Shown here in pieces: positions 24,971 to 33,363 of a stretch of DNA of 64,000 nt. A program made the translations under genes and the position numbers. The notes under the pieces were generated by a model. That model saw only the letters and a program-made list of their open reading frames with translations, did no database searches and had not been told where the DNA came from. This DNA is from Kitasatospora sp. NBC_00374 (GTDB lineage: Bacteria > Actinomycetota > Actinomycetes > Streptomycetales > Streptomycetaceae), in NCBI RefSeq assembly GCF_041434935.1, contig NZ_CP107964.1, forward strand, positions 6,369,001 to 6,433,000, read 5' to 3'. Numbering within the stretch: the first letter of the stretch is position 1; each line of letters begins with the position of its first letter.

Positions 24971-25741
24971 TCAGCTCGCCCCTCCGATGGAGGGGAAGAG
25001 GTCGAGGAAGGGCTGGGTGGTGACCGAGATACCGCGTCCGAACGGGTCGTCGAAGTCCCAGATCAGGAACAGCAGGAACCCGATCAGCGCGCTGAACGCC
25101 CCGGCCAGGAACAGCTCGCGCGGGGAGCGGCGGATCTGCAGGGTGAAGATCATGCCCACGGTGACCAGCGCACCCACGATCAGCCCGAACCAGACCACCC
25201 CGGGCATGGTCGGCCCGGTGCTCTGCCCGCGGGAGTTGCGGGTCTCGTCGGCGATCGCGATCCGGTCCAGGATCGGCTGGTAGGTCTGGGCCTCCAGGTC
25301 GTTCTGCGGGGTGCGCCCGGCGGCGTCCGCGCGCAGCTGCGCCAGCAACCGGGTGCCCTGCGAGGAGATCTCGCCGTGCTCCTTCATGTACGTCCACTCG
25401 GTGTCGACCACGAAGGAGACGTACGCGTCGACGTCGGCCCGGAGCCTGTCGCGGAAGTCGGCCGGATAGACCTGGGCCCGTTCGCTCACCTCGTGCAGGG
25501 ACTGGGCCTCGCGGAGGATGTCGTCCTGGGCGGCGCTGCGTGCCTCCCACACACCCGCGATGGCGAGGCCGAGCACGATCGCGTAGACCACGCCGATCAT
25601 CATCGTCATGTACTCGATGACGTCCGGGGTCTCCGTCGGGTCGTCGTCCTCGGCGACCCGACGGTGCCTCAGTAAGACGACCGCGACCACGACGGCGCAC
25701 GCCGCCAGCATGGCGATCGCGAGGGCCAACCACTCCGACAT
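24971..25741 (-). CDS. DUF4239 (bestrophin-like) membrane protein
   Basis: A 256-residue membrane protein of DUF4239, a bestrophin-like family: N-terminal anchor (LALAIAMLAACAVVVAVVLL), second helix after DVIEYMTMMIGVVYAIVLGLAIAGVWEAR, a soluble helical middle (AQDDILREAQSLHEV) and two C-terminal helices (WFGLIVGALVTVGMIF, LFLAGAFSALIGFLLFLIW). A channel role is suggested by the family name only. ATG 25741 follows CAGGAG. Co-directional with the Pro-rich gene 50 bp upstream, so probably one transcript. Confidence 0.85.
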   Translation of the reverse strand: MSEWLALAIAMLAACAVVVAVVLLRHRRVAEDDDPTETPDVIEYMTMMIGVVYAIVLGLAIAGVWEARSAAQDDILREAQSLHEVSERAQVYPADFRDRLRADVDAYVSFVVDTEWTYMKEHGEISSQGTRLLAQLRADAAGRTPQNDLEAQTYQPILDRIAIADETRNSRGQSTGPTMPGVVWFGLIVGALVTVGMIFTLQIRRSPRELFLAGAFSALIGFLLFLIWDFDDPFGRGISVTTQPFLDLFPSIGGAS

Positions 25742-25790
25742 GGCAAACTCCTGTCCGGACAGACGGTGGTGAACCGGTGGTGAGGCCGGT

Positions 25791-26591
25791 TCAGGACCTG
25801 CCGCCGCGACCGCCACCGGCGGTCCGCGAGCGTGGTTTGAGGGCAGCCGCGGCGAGCACCGCCGGGACCGTGACCAGCAGCATGGTGGTGGTCGGCGGGG
25901 TGTTCTGGTGCCGCTTCGCCTCGGGTGCGGGCGGGGGCGGCGGAAGCCGGATCGGCTTCGGCGACGGTGTCGGCGGGGCCGGCGCGGGCGGGCTCGGCTC
26001 CGGCACCGGCGGCGCGAGCGCGGGTGCCGGGCGGCTCGGCGTCGGCGTCGGAGGGCGCGGCGTGGGCTTCCGGGCGGGCGGCGGCGGTGGGCTCGGCGGC
26101 GCGGACGCAGGCTCGATCGTCGTCCGCGGGGCCGGGGCCGGGGCCGGGGTCGGGGTCGGTGTGGGCGTCGGCGGTGGAGTCGGCGTGGGCGTCGGCGTGG
26201 GCTTCGGGCAGGGCGGAGGGGTCGGGCAGGGCCGCGGCGGCCTGCCGGGGCCGTGGTGCCCGGGGTGCCCGGGGTGCCGGCCGCCGGAGAGCTCCACCCG
26301 GAGGTCCAGGTCGACCTCGGCGCCGGACACCCCGGCCCGGATCGACAGGCAGGCCTCGACGACCGGCCCGGGGTGCTCGGGCCCGTGGGTGGCGGGCCGG
26401 TCCTTCGCCGCGGCGGTCGCCCCGCCCGCGAGCACGGTGCAGACGGCGGCCATCCCCACGGCCGCCCCGGCCAGCCGGAGGCGGTGGGCGACCGGGCCCG
26501 TGCACGGGAACCGGGGCCCGCGGTGCGGCGGCCCGTCCGCCGGGACCGACTGGTCGGCGGTGGCGTCCACCGGACCGACTGCTCTTCGCAC
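25791..26591 (-). CDS. Pro/Thr-rich surface protein with C-terminal anchor
   Basis: A 266-residue exported protein. Residues 35-62 form a signal or anchor helix (LRLAGAAVGMAAVCTVLAGG); a short domain with one Cys (VVEACLSIRAGVSGAEVDLDLRVELSG) follows, then about 110 residues of PTPTPT/PPAPAP linker, then a hydrophobic helix (TTTMLLVTVPAVLAAAAL) and a basic tail. This is a wall-spanning stalk layout, but no LPxTG sortase motif is visible. Function unknown. GTG 26591 follows AGGAGAGGGG. Upstream of, and probably co-transcribed with, the DUF4239 gene. Confidence 0.65.
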   Translation of the reverse strand: MRRAVGPVDATADQSVPADGPPHRGPRFPCTGPVAHRLRLAGAAVGMAAVCTVLAGGATAAAKDRPATHGPEHPGPVVEACLSIRAGVSGAEVDLDLRVELSGGRHPGHPGHHGPGRPPRPCPTPPPCPKPTPTPTPTPPPTPTPTPTPAPAPAPRTTIEPASAPPSPPPPPARKPTPRPPTPTPSRPAPALAPPVPEPSPPAPAPPTPSPKPIRLPPPPPAPEAKRHQNTPPTTTMLLVTVPAVLAAAALKPRSRTAGGGRGGRS

Positions 26592-26722
26592 GGCCGTCCC
26601 CTCTCCTGGGTGCTCCTGGTGCCTCGTCTCCGGCGTCCGTGGAGGGAGGTTTCTGTGCCCGGACCGACGTCAGGCGGCTCGACCGAGCCGCCTGACGTCC
26701 TACCAACTTGGTGAAATGTCTA

Positions 26723-28135
26723 CTAGTTACGGCCGTGCGCGATCTCGACGTTCTCCAGTACGCCCAGCGCGTCCGGGACCAGGACCGCGGCGGAGTAGTA
26801 GGCGGTGACCAGGTAGGAGATGATCGCCTTCTCGTCGATGCCCATGAACCGGACCGACAGGCTCGGCTGGTACTCGTCCGGGATGCCGGTCTGGTGCAGG
26901 CCGATCACACCCTGGTTGTCCTCGCCGGTGCGCAGCACCAGGATCGAGCTGGTGCGCTCCTTGGTGATCGGGATCTTGTTGCACGGGAGGATCGGTACGC
27001 CACGCCAGGCCGGCACCTTGTGGCCGTTCAGGTCGACGTGGTCCGGGTACAGCCCGCGGGAGTTGAGCTCGCGGCCGATCGCGGCGATGGTGCGCGGGTG
27101 GGCCAGGAAGAACTCCGAGTCGCGGCGGCGGCTCAGCAGCTCGTCGAGGTCGTCCGGGGTGGGCGGGCCGGAGTGGGTCTGGATCCGCTGGCTGAAGTCG
27201 GCGTTGTTGAGCAGGCCGAACTCGCGGTTGTTGATCAGCTCGTGCTCCTGGCGCTCGCGCAGGGCCTCGATGGTGAGCTTCAACTGCTGCTCGGTCTGGT
27301 TCATCGGCTGGTTGTAGAGGTCGGCGACCCGGGTGTGCACCCGCAGCACCGTCTGGGCGATGCTCAGCTCGTACTCGCGCGGCTTGAGCTCGTAGTCCAC
27401 GAAGGCGCCGGGCAGCTCGAACTCGCCGGTGTGGCCGGCCGACATCGGGATCTCGGCCTCGCCGCGCTCGTTCTGCCGCTGCAGCGGGAGCGAGCGGAAC
27501 TCCTCGATGTGTGCCCGCAGCGCCTCCGAGCCGCCGAGGACGGCCTCGAACTCGCGCCGGGAGAGGGTGAGGACCGTGCCGGCGGTCAGGGTGGTGGCGG
27601 TGTACTCCCAGTCGGCGTCGGCGTCGAGCAGGCCCTGCTCGCCGAAGCGGTCGCCGTCGCCCAGGGTCTCCAGGACGGTGGTGTCACCGTACTTGCCGGT
27701 GCCGACCTTGTTGATCTTGCCGTGGGCGATCAGGTGGATCTCGTCGGCCGGCGTGCCACGCTCGGCCAGCACCTCGCCGGGCCCGAAGTCCCGCTGGACG
27801 CAGCGGTCGGCGAGCGCGGTCAGCACCTCGACGTCCTCGAACCCGCGCAGCAGGGCCAGCTCGCCGAGCTCGCGGGGGATGACCCGGACCTCGGGCCCGG
27901 ACTTCACGAACTCGATCCGGCCGTCCCCCACCGTGTAGGTGAGCCGCCGGTTGACCCGGTAGGCGCCGCCCGCGGTCTGCACCCAGGGGAGCATCTTGAG
28001 CAGCCAGCGGGAGGTGATCTCCTGCATCTGCGGTGCGGACTTGGTGGTGGTGGCAAGATTTCGGGCGGCTGCGGTCGTCAGGCTCGACTGCGGCTGCTGT
28101 ACCTGCTGTGTCTCCGGGCTCGTGTCCACGGGCAT
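26723..28135 (-). CDS. Family 2B encapsulin shell protein (EshA-like)
   Basis: A 470-residue HK97-fold nanocompartment shell protein with an inserted cyclic-nucleotide-binding-like domain, the defining layout of family 2B encapsulins and of streptomycete EshA. The N-terminal arm precedes RWLLKMLPWVQTAGGAYRVNRR; the cNMP-like domain (about residues 75-195) contains DFGPGEVLAERGTPADEIHLI and GDRFGEQGLL; the shell domains follow (DYELKPREYELSIAQTVLRVHTRV, PDDLDELLSRRRDSEFFLAHP, CNKIPI). The phosphate-binding cassette lacks its usual Arg, so nucleotide binding is doubtful. ATG 28135 has GAAGGAG upstream. No terpene cyclase or polyprenyl transferase, the usual 2B cargo, adjoins. Confidence 0.92.
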   Translation of the reverse strand: MPVDTSPETQQVQQPQSSLTTAAARNLATTTKSAPQMQEITSRWLLKMLPWVQTAGGAYRVNRRLTYTVGDGRIEFVKSGPEVRVIPRELGELALLRGFEDVEVLTALADRCVQRDFGPGEVLAERGTPADEIHLIAHGKINKVGTGKYGDTTVLETLGDGDRFGEQGLLDADADWEYTATTLTAGTVLTLSRREFEAVLGGSEALRAHIEEFRSLPLQRQNERGEAEIPMSAGHTGEFELPGAFVDYELKPREYELSIAQTVLRVHTRVADLYNQPMNQTEQQLKLTIEALRERQEHELINNREFGLLNNADFSQRIQTHSGPPTPDDLDELLSRRRDSEFFLAHPRTIAAIGRELNSRGLYPDHVDLNGHKVPAWRGVPILPCNKIPITKERTSSILVLRTGEDNQGVIGLHQTGIPDEYQPSLSVRFMGIDEKAIISYLVTAYYSAAVLVPDALGVLENVEIAHGRN

Positions 28136-28395
28136 CGGCAGGGCTCCTTCGTCTGGTTTCGTCGCGCCGCCCGGCAGAGATGGCGGTGCATCAGATGTGC
28201 GGTGGCAAAGGCAATATGGCGGGGATGGCGAACCGATCCGCCCTAGCGGCACACTAGATCTTCACCGGCTCCCTGAGCCGTCCGGAGGAGTCACTGCTAC
28301 TCGATCGAGTGAAACCTCAAGATGTTGGGTTGGCGTTCGACCGCCGACGCCCGTAACGCGCGTCCCCCGTCCCCCCCGTGCGAGGAGTTCCGAGG

Positions 28396-29592
28396 ATGGA
28401 TCTGCTGGAAGCCGCCCACGCCCTGCAGCCCGAGTTGGTGGCCCTGCGCCGGGCCCTGCACGCCGAACCCGAGCTGGGGCTCCGGCTGCCGCTCACCCAG
28501 CGCAAGGTGCTGGACGCCCTGGACGGCCTGCCGCTGGAGGTGACCCGCGGTACCGCGCTCGACTCGGTGACCGCCGTCCTGCGCGGCGGCGGCGACGGCC
28601 CGACCGTCCTGCTCCGCGGCGACATGGACGCCCTGCCGGTGCACGAGCGCGCCCCCGCCGGTGAGCCGGGCTCGGTGCTGCCCGGGCGGATGCACGCCTG
28701 CGGCCACGACCTGCACACCGCCATCCTGGTCGGCGCGGCCCGGCTGCTGGCCGACCGGCGCGAGCAGCTCGCCGGTGACGTGGTGCTGATGTTCCAGCCG
28801 GGCGAGGAGGGCGACGGCGGCGCCGACATCATGATCGACGAGGGGGTCCTGACGGCCGCCGGACCGGACCGCCCGGTGGCCGCCGCGTACGCGCTGCACG
28901 TCTCCTCGGCCCTGCTGGCGAGCGGTGTCACGGGGATCAGGCCGGGCCCGATCATGGCGGCGGCCGACCGGCTGCGGGTGGTGGTGCGCGGCCGCGGCGG
29001 CCACGGCTCCTCGCCGCACGCGGCGCTCGACCCGATCCCGGCGGCCTGCGAGATGGTCACCGCCCTGCAGACCGCGGTCACCCGGACGTTCTCCGCGTTC
29101 GACCCGGTGGTGGTCACGGTCGGCACCTTCCACGCCGGTGACGCCCACAACGTGATCCCCGACGAGGCCTCCTTCACGGCCACCGTGCGGAGCTTCTCCC
29201 CGGACGCGGCCGCCCGGGCCGCCGAGGTGCTGCCCCGGGTGGTCCGGGGGATCGCGCAGGCGCACGGCCTGGCGGTCGAGGTGGCCTACGAGCAGGACTA
29301 CCCGGTGACGGTCAACCACCCCGCCGAGGCGGCCTTCGTGGCCGACACCGCCCGGGAGCTGCTGGGCGCCGAGCGCTGCACCGAACTGCCCGACCCGCTG
29401 GCCGGCTCCGAGGACTTCTCCTTCGTGCTCAACCGGGTGCCCGGCGCCTACTTCTTCCTCGGCGCCACCCTGCCCGGCCGGGACCCGGACACCGCGCCGT
29501 ACAACCACTCGCCGGAGGCGGCCTTCGACGAGTCCGTGCTCGCGGACGGCGCCGCGCTGCTGGCGGCGCTGGCCCTGCGGCAACGGGCCTGA
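28396..29592 (+). CDS. M20 family amidohydrolase
   Basis: A 398-residue zinc-dependent amidohydrolase of the M20D subfamily (hippurate hydrolase / N-acyl-amino-acid deacylase-like). Metal-binding motifs MHACGHDLHT, QPGEEGDGGA and the C-terminal AGSEDFSFVL are all present, with the dimerisation lid (RGRGGHGSSPHAALDPI) in the middle. It should release an amino acid from an N-acylated or amidated substrate. ATG 28396 lies 8 nt after AGGAG. Divergent from the encapsulin gene (260 bp apart), so it is a possible but unproven encapsulin client. Confidence 0.9.
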   Translation: MDLLEAAHALQPELVALRRALHAEPELGLRLPLTQRKVLDALDGLPLEVTRGTALDSVTAVLRGGGDGPTVLLRGDMDALPVHERAPAGEPGSVLPGRMHACGHDLHTAILVGAARLLADRREQLAGDVVLMFQPGEEGDGGADIMIDEGVLTAAGPDRPVAAAYALHVSSALLASGVTGIRPGPIMAAADRLRVVVRGRGGHGSSPHAALDPIPAACEMVTALQTAVTRTFSAFDPVVVTVGTFHAGDAHNVIPDEASFTATVRSFSPDAAARAAEVLPRVVRGIAQAHGLAVEVAYEQDYPVTVNHPAEAAFVADTARELLGAERCTELPDPLAGSEDFSFVLNRVPGAYFFLGATLPGRDPDTAPYNHSPEAAFDESVLADGAALLAALALRQRA

Positions 29593-29682
29593 CGGGCGTC
29601 CGTCCCGCGCCGGCGGCGGCGTGCGGCACCGACCGGGGGGAGCATGGACCTGCACGGACGGACCCCCGGACGGGAGCCAGCC

Positions 29683-29976
29683 ATGAGCCGACACCGCCAC
29701 TTCCACCTGGACCACGCCGGCCACTCGGTCACGCTGAACATCCGCGACGGCCGCAGGACGGAGTACGAGCTGCTCGTCGACGGCAAGGAGGTCGGCTACC
29801 AGCGGCGGCGCCGGCACTCCACCGCCGCCGAGCTGCTCTCCGGTGAGCTGCCCGGGGAGCCGCCCCGGGTGTTCGACCTGGAGATCGAGCACCCGGCGGA
29901 CTCCCGCGAGGAGATCGTCTGCGTCCTGGAGGTGGACGGTGCCCGACGGCCGATGGCCGAGGGCGCGGCGCTCTGA
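29683..29976 (+). CDS. Small hypothetical protein, paralog B
   Basis: A 97-residue protein, MSRHRHFHLDHAGHSVTLNI at the start, then EYELLVDGKEVGYQ and a C-terminal half DLEIEHPADSREEIVCVLEVDG. It shares its pattern and length with the protein at 18230-18526. No export signal or membrane helix. ATG 29683 is preferred over the in-frame ATG 13 codons earlier because the paralog starts at the same point. Follows the M20 gene by 90 bp on the same strand and may be co-transcribed with it. Confidence 0.75.
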   Translation: MSRHRHFHLDHAGHSVTLNIRDGRRTEYELLVDGKEVGYQRRRRHSTAAELLSGELPGEPPRVFDLEIEHPADSREEIVCVLEVDGARRPMAEGAAL

Positions 29977-30000
29977 GCACGGCACGTCACTCGCGGTCCG

Positions 30001-30276
30001 TCACTCGCGGTGTCGCAGCACCGCGAGCCGGCGCCGGTACTCCTCGTCCTCGATCTCGCCGAGCGCGTACCGCTCGGCGAGCAGCCGCTCGGGGGCGGGC
30101 CGCTGCTCGGACGCCTCCGGGTCGCCGGCCCGCGGCCCGGCCGGGCGCCGGTCGGCGGCCTGGTGGTACACCAGGACGGCGAGCAGCGCGACCCCGGCCA
30201 GGACGGCGATCAGCAGCAGAACCGCCAGGCCGTACCCCCAGCCGTTCATGCCCCCGTGGTGCCATTGGTGGATCAT
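30001..30276 (-). CDS. Small SHOCT-domain membrane protein
   Basis: A 91-residue protein with one membrane helix (YGLAVLLLIAVLAGVALLAVLVY) after a His/Trp/Gly-rich N-terminus and a C-terminal SHOCT domain (PERLLAERYALGEIEDEEYRRRLAVL). SHOCT modules are short oligomerisation domains found at protein C-termini. ATG 30276 follows GAGGAGG. It diverges from the Rv1733c-like gene 208 bp away. Function unknown. Confidence 0.85.
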   Translation of the reverse strand: MIHQWHHGGMNGWGYGLAVLLLIAVLAGVALLAVLVYHQAADRRPAGPRAGDPEASEQRPAPERLLAERYALGEIEDEEYRRRLAVLRHRE

Positions 30277-30484
30277 GCCGCGCCTCCTCGGACGACGGGC
30301 GGCGGGCCCGGCCCGCACCCTGGGCCGCCCTGACTCCATGGTGCGCCCGCGGGCAGGCGAGGGAGGCCGGACCCTCGTCCTGGGTGCCCCGATGGGCCGG
30401 GGGAGTGAGACTGGAAGCCGGGTACGTCCGCGTGCTCCGGCCCGCGGTGCCGCACCCGGCAACTCCCCGCCGAGGAGGAGCACC

Positions 30485-31150
30485 ATGTCGCGCAGACCAG
30501 CCAGGACCGGACGGGCGGGCGGGCCCACCACGCTCCGCGGCCATCTGCGCCGTGCCGCGGGCCGGGAGGCCAACCCGCTCTGCCGCGCCTCGGACCGGGC
30601 CCGCAGCCGCCTGGTGGTCTGGTTCGTGCTCGCCCTCGCCGCATCGGTCGTGGCCGGGCTGGCGCTGACGGCACTGGCCTGGCACGACGGCCTGCACGCG
30701 GCCGACACGGACGCCCTGCACCGGCACCGGGTCAGCGCGACCACCTCGGCGGTGGCCGGGGACGCGGCCGACACCCCGGTCGGTTCGGGGGTCGAGGGCA
30801 GCGACAGCGTGCTGGTCGAGGCGGGCTGGTCCTACCCGTCGGCGGGCCAGGTCAGCGGCTGGGTCGCCGTCCCGCCCGGGACGGCCGCGGGCAGCCGGGT
30901 GGCGATCTGGGTCGACGACGCCGGCCAGGCGGCCCCGGGACCTCGCTCGGGAACGGACATCGCGCTCAGCGCGGTCGTGACGGGCCTGCTCACCTCGTCC
31001 GCGCTGGCGACGGCGGCCGGGGCGGCCTGCGCGGTGCGGTCCCGGATGCTCGACCGGCGGGCCCTGGCGACCTGGGAACCGGCCTGGGAGCAGGTGGAAC
31101 CGCGCTGGTCCGGCCGGACCCCGGGACGCCCCGGCGGCACCGAGCCCTGA
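30485..31150 (+). CDS. Rv1733c-like two-helix membrane protein
   Basis: A 221-residue membrane protein with two helices (LVVWFVLALAASVVAGLALTALAW and SAVVTGLLTSSALATAAGAACAV) enclosing an extracytoplasmic domain with a VLVEAGWSYPSAGQVSGWV block, and a cytoplasmic end ATWEPAWEQVEPRW. This layout matches the actinobacterial family that includes mycobacterial Rv1733c, whose role is unknown. ATG 30485 follows GAGGAGGAG. Transcribed towards the DUF4232 lipoprotein, with 12 bp between their ends. Confidence 0.75.
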   Translation: MSRRPARTGRAGGPTTLRGHLRRAAGREANPLCRASDRARSRLVVWFVLALAASVVAGLALTALAWHDGLHAADTDALHRHRVSATTSAVAGDAADTPVGSGVEGSDSVLVEAGWSYPSAGQVSGWVAVPPGTAAGSRVAIWVDDAGQAAPGPRSGTDIALSAVVTGLLTSSALATAAGAACAVRSRMLDRRALATWEPAWEQVEPRWSGRTPGRPGGTEP

Positions 31151-31162
31151 TCGCGGACCCGG

Positions 31163-31828
31163 TCAGGAGAGCAGCACGCCCTGGTTGGACGGCTGCAGCG
31201 AGCCGACCCGCACCCCGGCCTTGGAGACGGCCAGCGCGTTGACCTGCTTGCCGTCCGTGCCGAGCACCGCGGCCGTGACCTGGGTGGTCTCGTCCGGCGG
31301 GGTGAGCGAGAGACCCGCCAGCACCTTGCACTCCGGGTCGGACTTGCTGCAGGAGGCCCAGGCCAGGCCCGCGAAGGCGGTCGTGCCGGGCTTCAGGGTG
31401 ACCTGGGTCGGCGGCCCCGGCTGGGGGACCCGGGTGGTGGCCAGCACGACCGGGCTGTTGTCGGCCAGCAGCCCGCCCAGGCCGGCGTAGCCGTACACGG
31501 TGCAGGTCCGGGTGCCCTTGTTGACCAGCAGCAGCATGGCCGAGCCCGGGTGGTCCGGCTGGAGCTGGACGTCGGCCCGCAGGTCGGCGGTGTGGCAGCG
31601 GTCGGAGTCGGACGGCTTGGCGCTGGGGCTCGTGCTGCTGCCCGCGGACCTGGTCGGGCCGGTCCCGGCGGTGGCGCCGCCGCCCGCACCCTGGGTGGTG
31701 GAGCCCGAACCGCCCTTGGCCGACTGCGAGGTGTGCTTCTTGCCGCCGCCCGAGCAGCCGGTGGCGGCCAGGCCGAGTACCGCCGTGGCCAGCAGCGCCA
31801 TGACGACCTTGGACGGGTGCGGGTTCAT
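31163..31828 (-). CDS. DUF4232 lipoprotein
   Basis: A 221-residue secreted lipoprotein: signal peptide with lipobox LAATGC (Cys25), a Ser/Gly/Thr-rich linker to about residue 75, then a DUF4232 beta-sandwich with Cys pairs (DRCHTADL, GTRTCTVYGYAG, ASCSKSDPEC). DUF4232 proteins are common at the actinobacterial surface without a known activity. ATG 31828 is supported by the signal peptide. Confidence 0.88.
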   Translation of the reverse strand: MNPHPSKVVMALLATAVLGLAATGCSGGGKKHTSQSAKGGSGSTTQGAGGGATAGTGPTRSAGSSTSPSAKPSDSDRCHTADLRADVQLQPDHPGSAMLLLVNKGTRTCTVYGYAGLGGLLADNSPVVLATTRVPQPGPPTQVTLKPGTTAFAGLAWASCSKSDPECKVLAGLSLTPPDETTQVTAAVLGTDGKQVNALAVSKAGVRVGSLQPSNQGVLLS

Positions 31829-32197
31829 GAGTCCTCCTGAGGGTGGGCCCGGCCGGTCGGCGGCCCCTACCCCCGCTCACACGCCGGGCGGCACCGGTCA
31901 GTTCACCGCGCCCGGTTCCGACCCGGTAACGGTCCGCCCGCGGCCGGCCGCCGGGCCGCCGGCTCCCCGCAGCGCACGGTCGACCAGTCGCCCGCGGTCC
32001 CGGTTCGCGGCCGTCTGTTGTGGCCGGACGTCCAGCCCCTCGGCCGGTTCCGCCGCGATGTGCGCGGCGCCCCGGGCCGGTTCGGGAGAAACCCGGCCGT
32101 ACCCCACCGCTGTTCGACACAATTCCCTCGGGCCCGGAGCCGCCCGCCGGCACCGGCGGCCGGCCGGGCCGCCGCGACGGCTGGGGGAGAGCGAACG
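31829..32197. other. Intergenic between lipoprotein and GNAT gene
   Basis: 369 bp divergent gap with no credible gene. A CACAAT at about 32123 with AT-richer flanks is a possible -10 for the + strand gene. No repeat or structured RNA was recognised. Confidence 0.4.
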
Positions 32198-33283
32198 ATG
32201 GTGACAGCACAGGGCCCGGAGATCCACCGGACGCCCGCACTGCCGGCGGCGGTGGTCGACGGCTGGCGGGAGCTGGTGGCGGCCGACCCGGCCGGTTCCT
32301 GGTTCATGACCCCCGAGTGGGTGCTCGCCTGGTGGGAGACGCTCGGTGCGGGCGGCCGCGCGGGCGGCGCCGAGATCGCGGTCTGGCGCGGGTCCGAGGG
32401 CCGGGTGGAGGCGGTGGTGCCGCTGCTGCGCACCCGCGAGCGGCTGCACCCCCGGCTGCCGCTGTCGGCCCCGGTGCTCACCGCGCTCGGCTCCGGGCCG
32501 GGCGCCGCGGACCACTGCGGTTTCGTCGCGCTCCCCGAACGGCGGGCTCAGGTGGGCGAGTTCCTGGCGGCGCGGGCCCGCGGCGGCACGCTCTGGCTGC
32601 CCGACCTCGACCCCGGGCAGCGGGACCTGCTGCCGCCCGGTGCCCGCCGGGTCGCCCTGGCGGCCTGCCCGCGCACCGATCTCAGCCGGGGCTTCGACGC
32701 GATCGGCTCCCGTCAGTTCCGGGCGAACCTGCGCCGTTACGGCCGCAAGCTCGCCGCGGCGGGGGTGGCCTTCCGCTGGGTGCCGCCCAAGGAGGCGGGC
32801 CCCGAGCTGCTGGACACCGTGCTGCGGCTGCACGGGGTGCGCCGCGCGGCGATGGGCCGGCCCACCACGTTCGACGACCGGCGCCGCGCCCTGCACGCCC
32901 GGGTACTGGAGCGTTCGGCCGCCGCCGGCCCCGAGCAGGGGCCGGCCTTCCTGCTGGCCGAGCGCGGCGGGCAGGTGGTCGGGGTGCTGTACGGCTTCCG
33001 TTGGGGCTCCGCGTTCGCGTACTACCAGATCGGCTGGGAACCGGAGTTGGCCGAGCTGCGGCTCGGCACGGCAGTGATCGCCGAGGCCGTCCGCGCCTGC
33101 GCCGAGCAGGGGCTGAGCACCTTCGACTTCCTGCGCGGCACCGAGCCGTACAAGTACCGGTTCGACGCGGTGGACCGCTTCGACGAGTCCTGGCTGGTGC
33201 CGCACGGCGGTTCGGGGGCGCTGCTGGGGCTCAAGCACCGGTTGAAGGAGCGCCGGCGGGCCGTCCCGGAGGAGGGTGAGTGA
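32198..33283 (+). CDS. GNAT protein, CelD/BioF2-like (Acetyltransf_6)
   Basis: A 361-residue protein of the GNAT superfamily branch found in exopolysaccharide and FemAB-like proteins (Acetyltransf_6). The N-terminal domain has WFMTPEWVLAWWETL; the C-terminal domain has SRQFRANLRRYGRKLA, VLYGFRWGSAFAYYQIGW and the closing FDFLRGTEPYKYRF, the acyl-CoA/aminoacyl fold signature. It should move an acyl or aminoacyl group to a surface polymer precursor (family inference). ATG 32198 follows GGGGGAG. Confidence 0.85.
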   Translation: MVTAQGPEIHRTPALPAAVVDGWRELVAADPAGSWFMTPEWVLAWWETLGAGGRAGGAEIAVWRGSEGRVEAVVPLLRTRERLHPRLPLSAPVLTALGSGPGAADHCGFVALPERRAQVGEFLAARARGGTLWLPDLDPGQRDLLPPGARRVALAACPRTDLSRGFDAIGSRQFRANLRRYGRKLAAAGVAFRWVPPKEAGPELLDTVLRLHGVRRAAMGRPTTFDDRRRALHARVLERSAAAGPEQGPAFLLAERGGQVVGVLYGFRWGSAFAYYQIGWEPELAELRLGTAVIAEAVRACAEQGLSTFDFLRGTEPYKYRFDAVDRFDESWLVPHGGSGALLGLKHRLKERRRAVPEEGE

Positions 33284-33292
33284 GAGCACTTG

Positions 33293-33331
33293 TGCAACTA
33301 GTTGCATAGGCGCCTGCGGGCGTCCTACCGT
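33293..33331 (+). promoter_or_regulatory. Palindromic operator over promoter of flavin oxidoreductase
   Basis: TGCAACTAGTTGCA (33293-33306) is a perfect 14-bp palindrome. Its right half overlaps TTGCAT (33302-33307), a plausible -35, with TACCGT (33326-33331) 18 nt on as -10. A regulator bound here would block RNA polymerase; the PadR gene at the end of the operon is one candidate. Confidence 0.55.
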
Positions 33332-33363
33332 GAGGCCGTGACCCACGGACCAGGAGGCGCCCG

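Noticed and set aside
22215..25733. A 1172-codon minus-strand frame opposite the permease
   Set aside because: His/Asp/Gln/Gly-rich shadow of the KimA-like gene and of the riboswitch leader; no motif or start signal.
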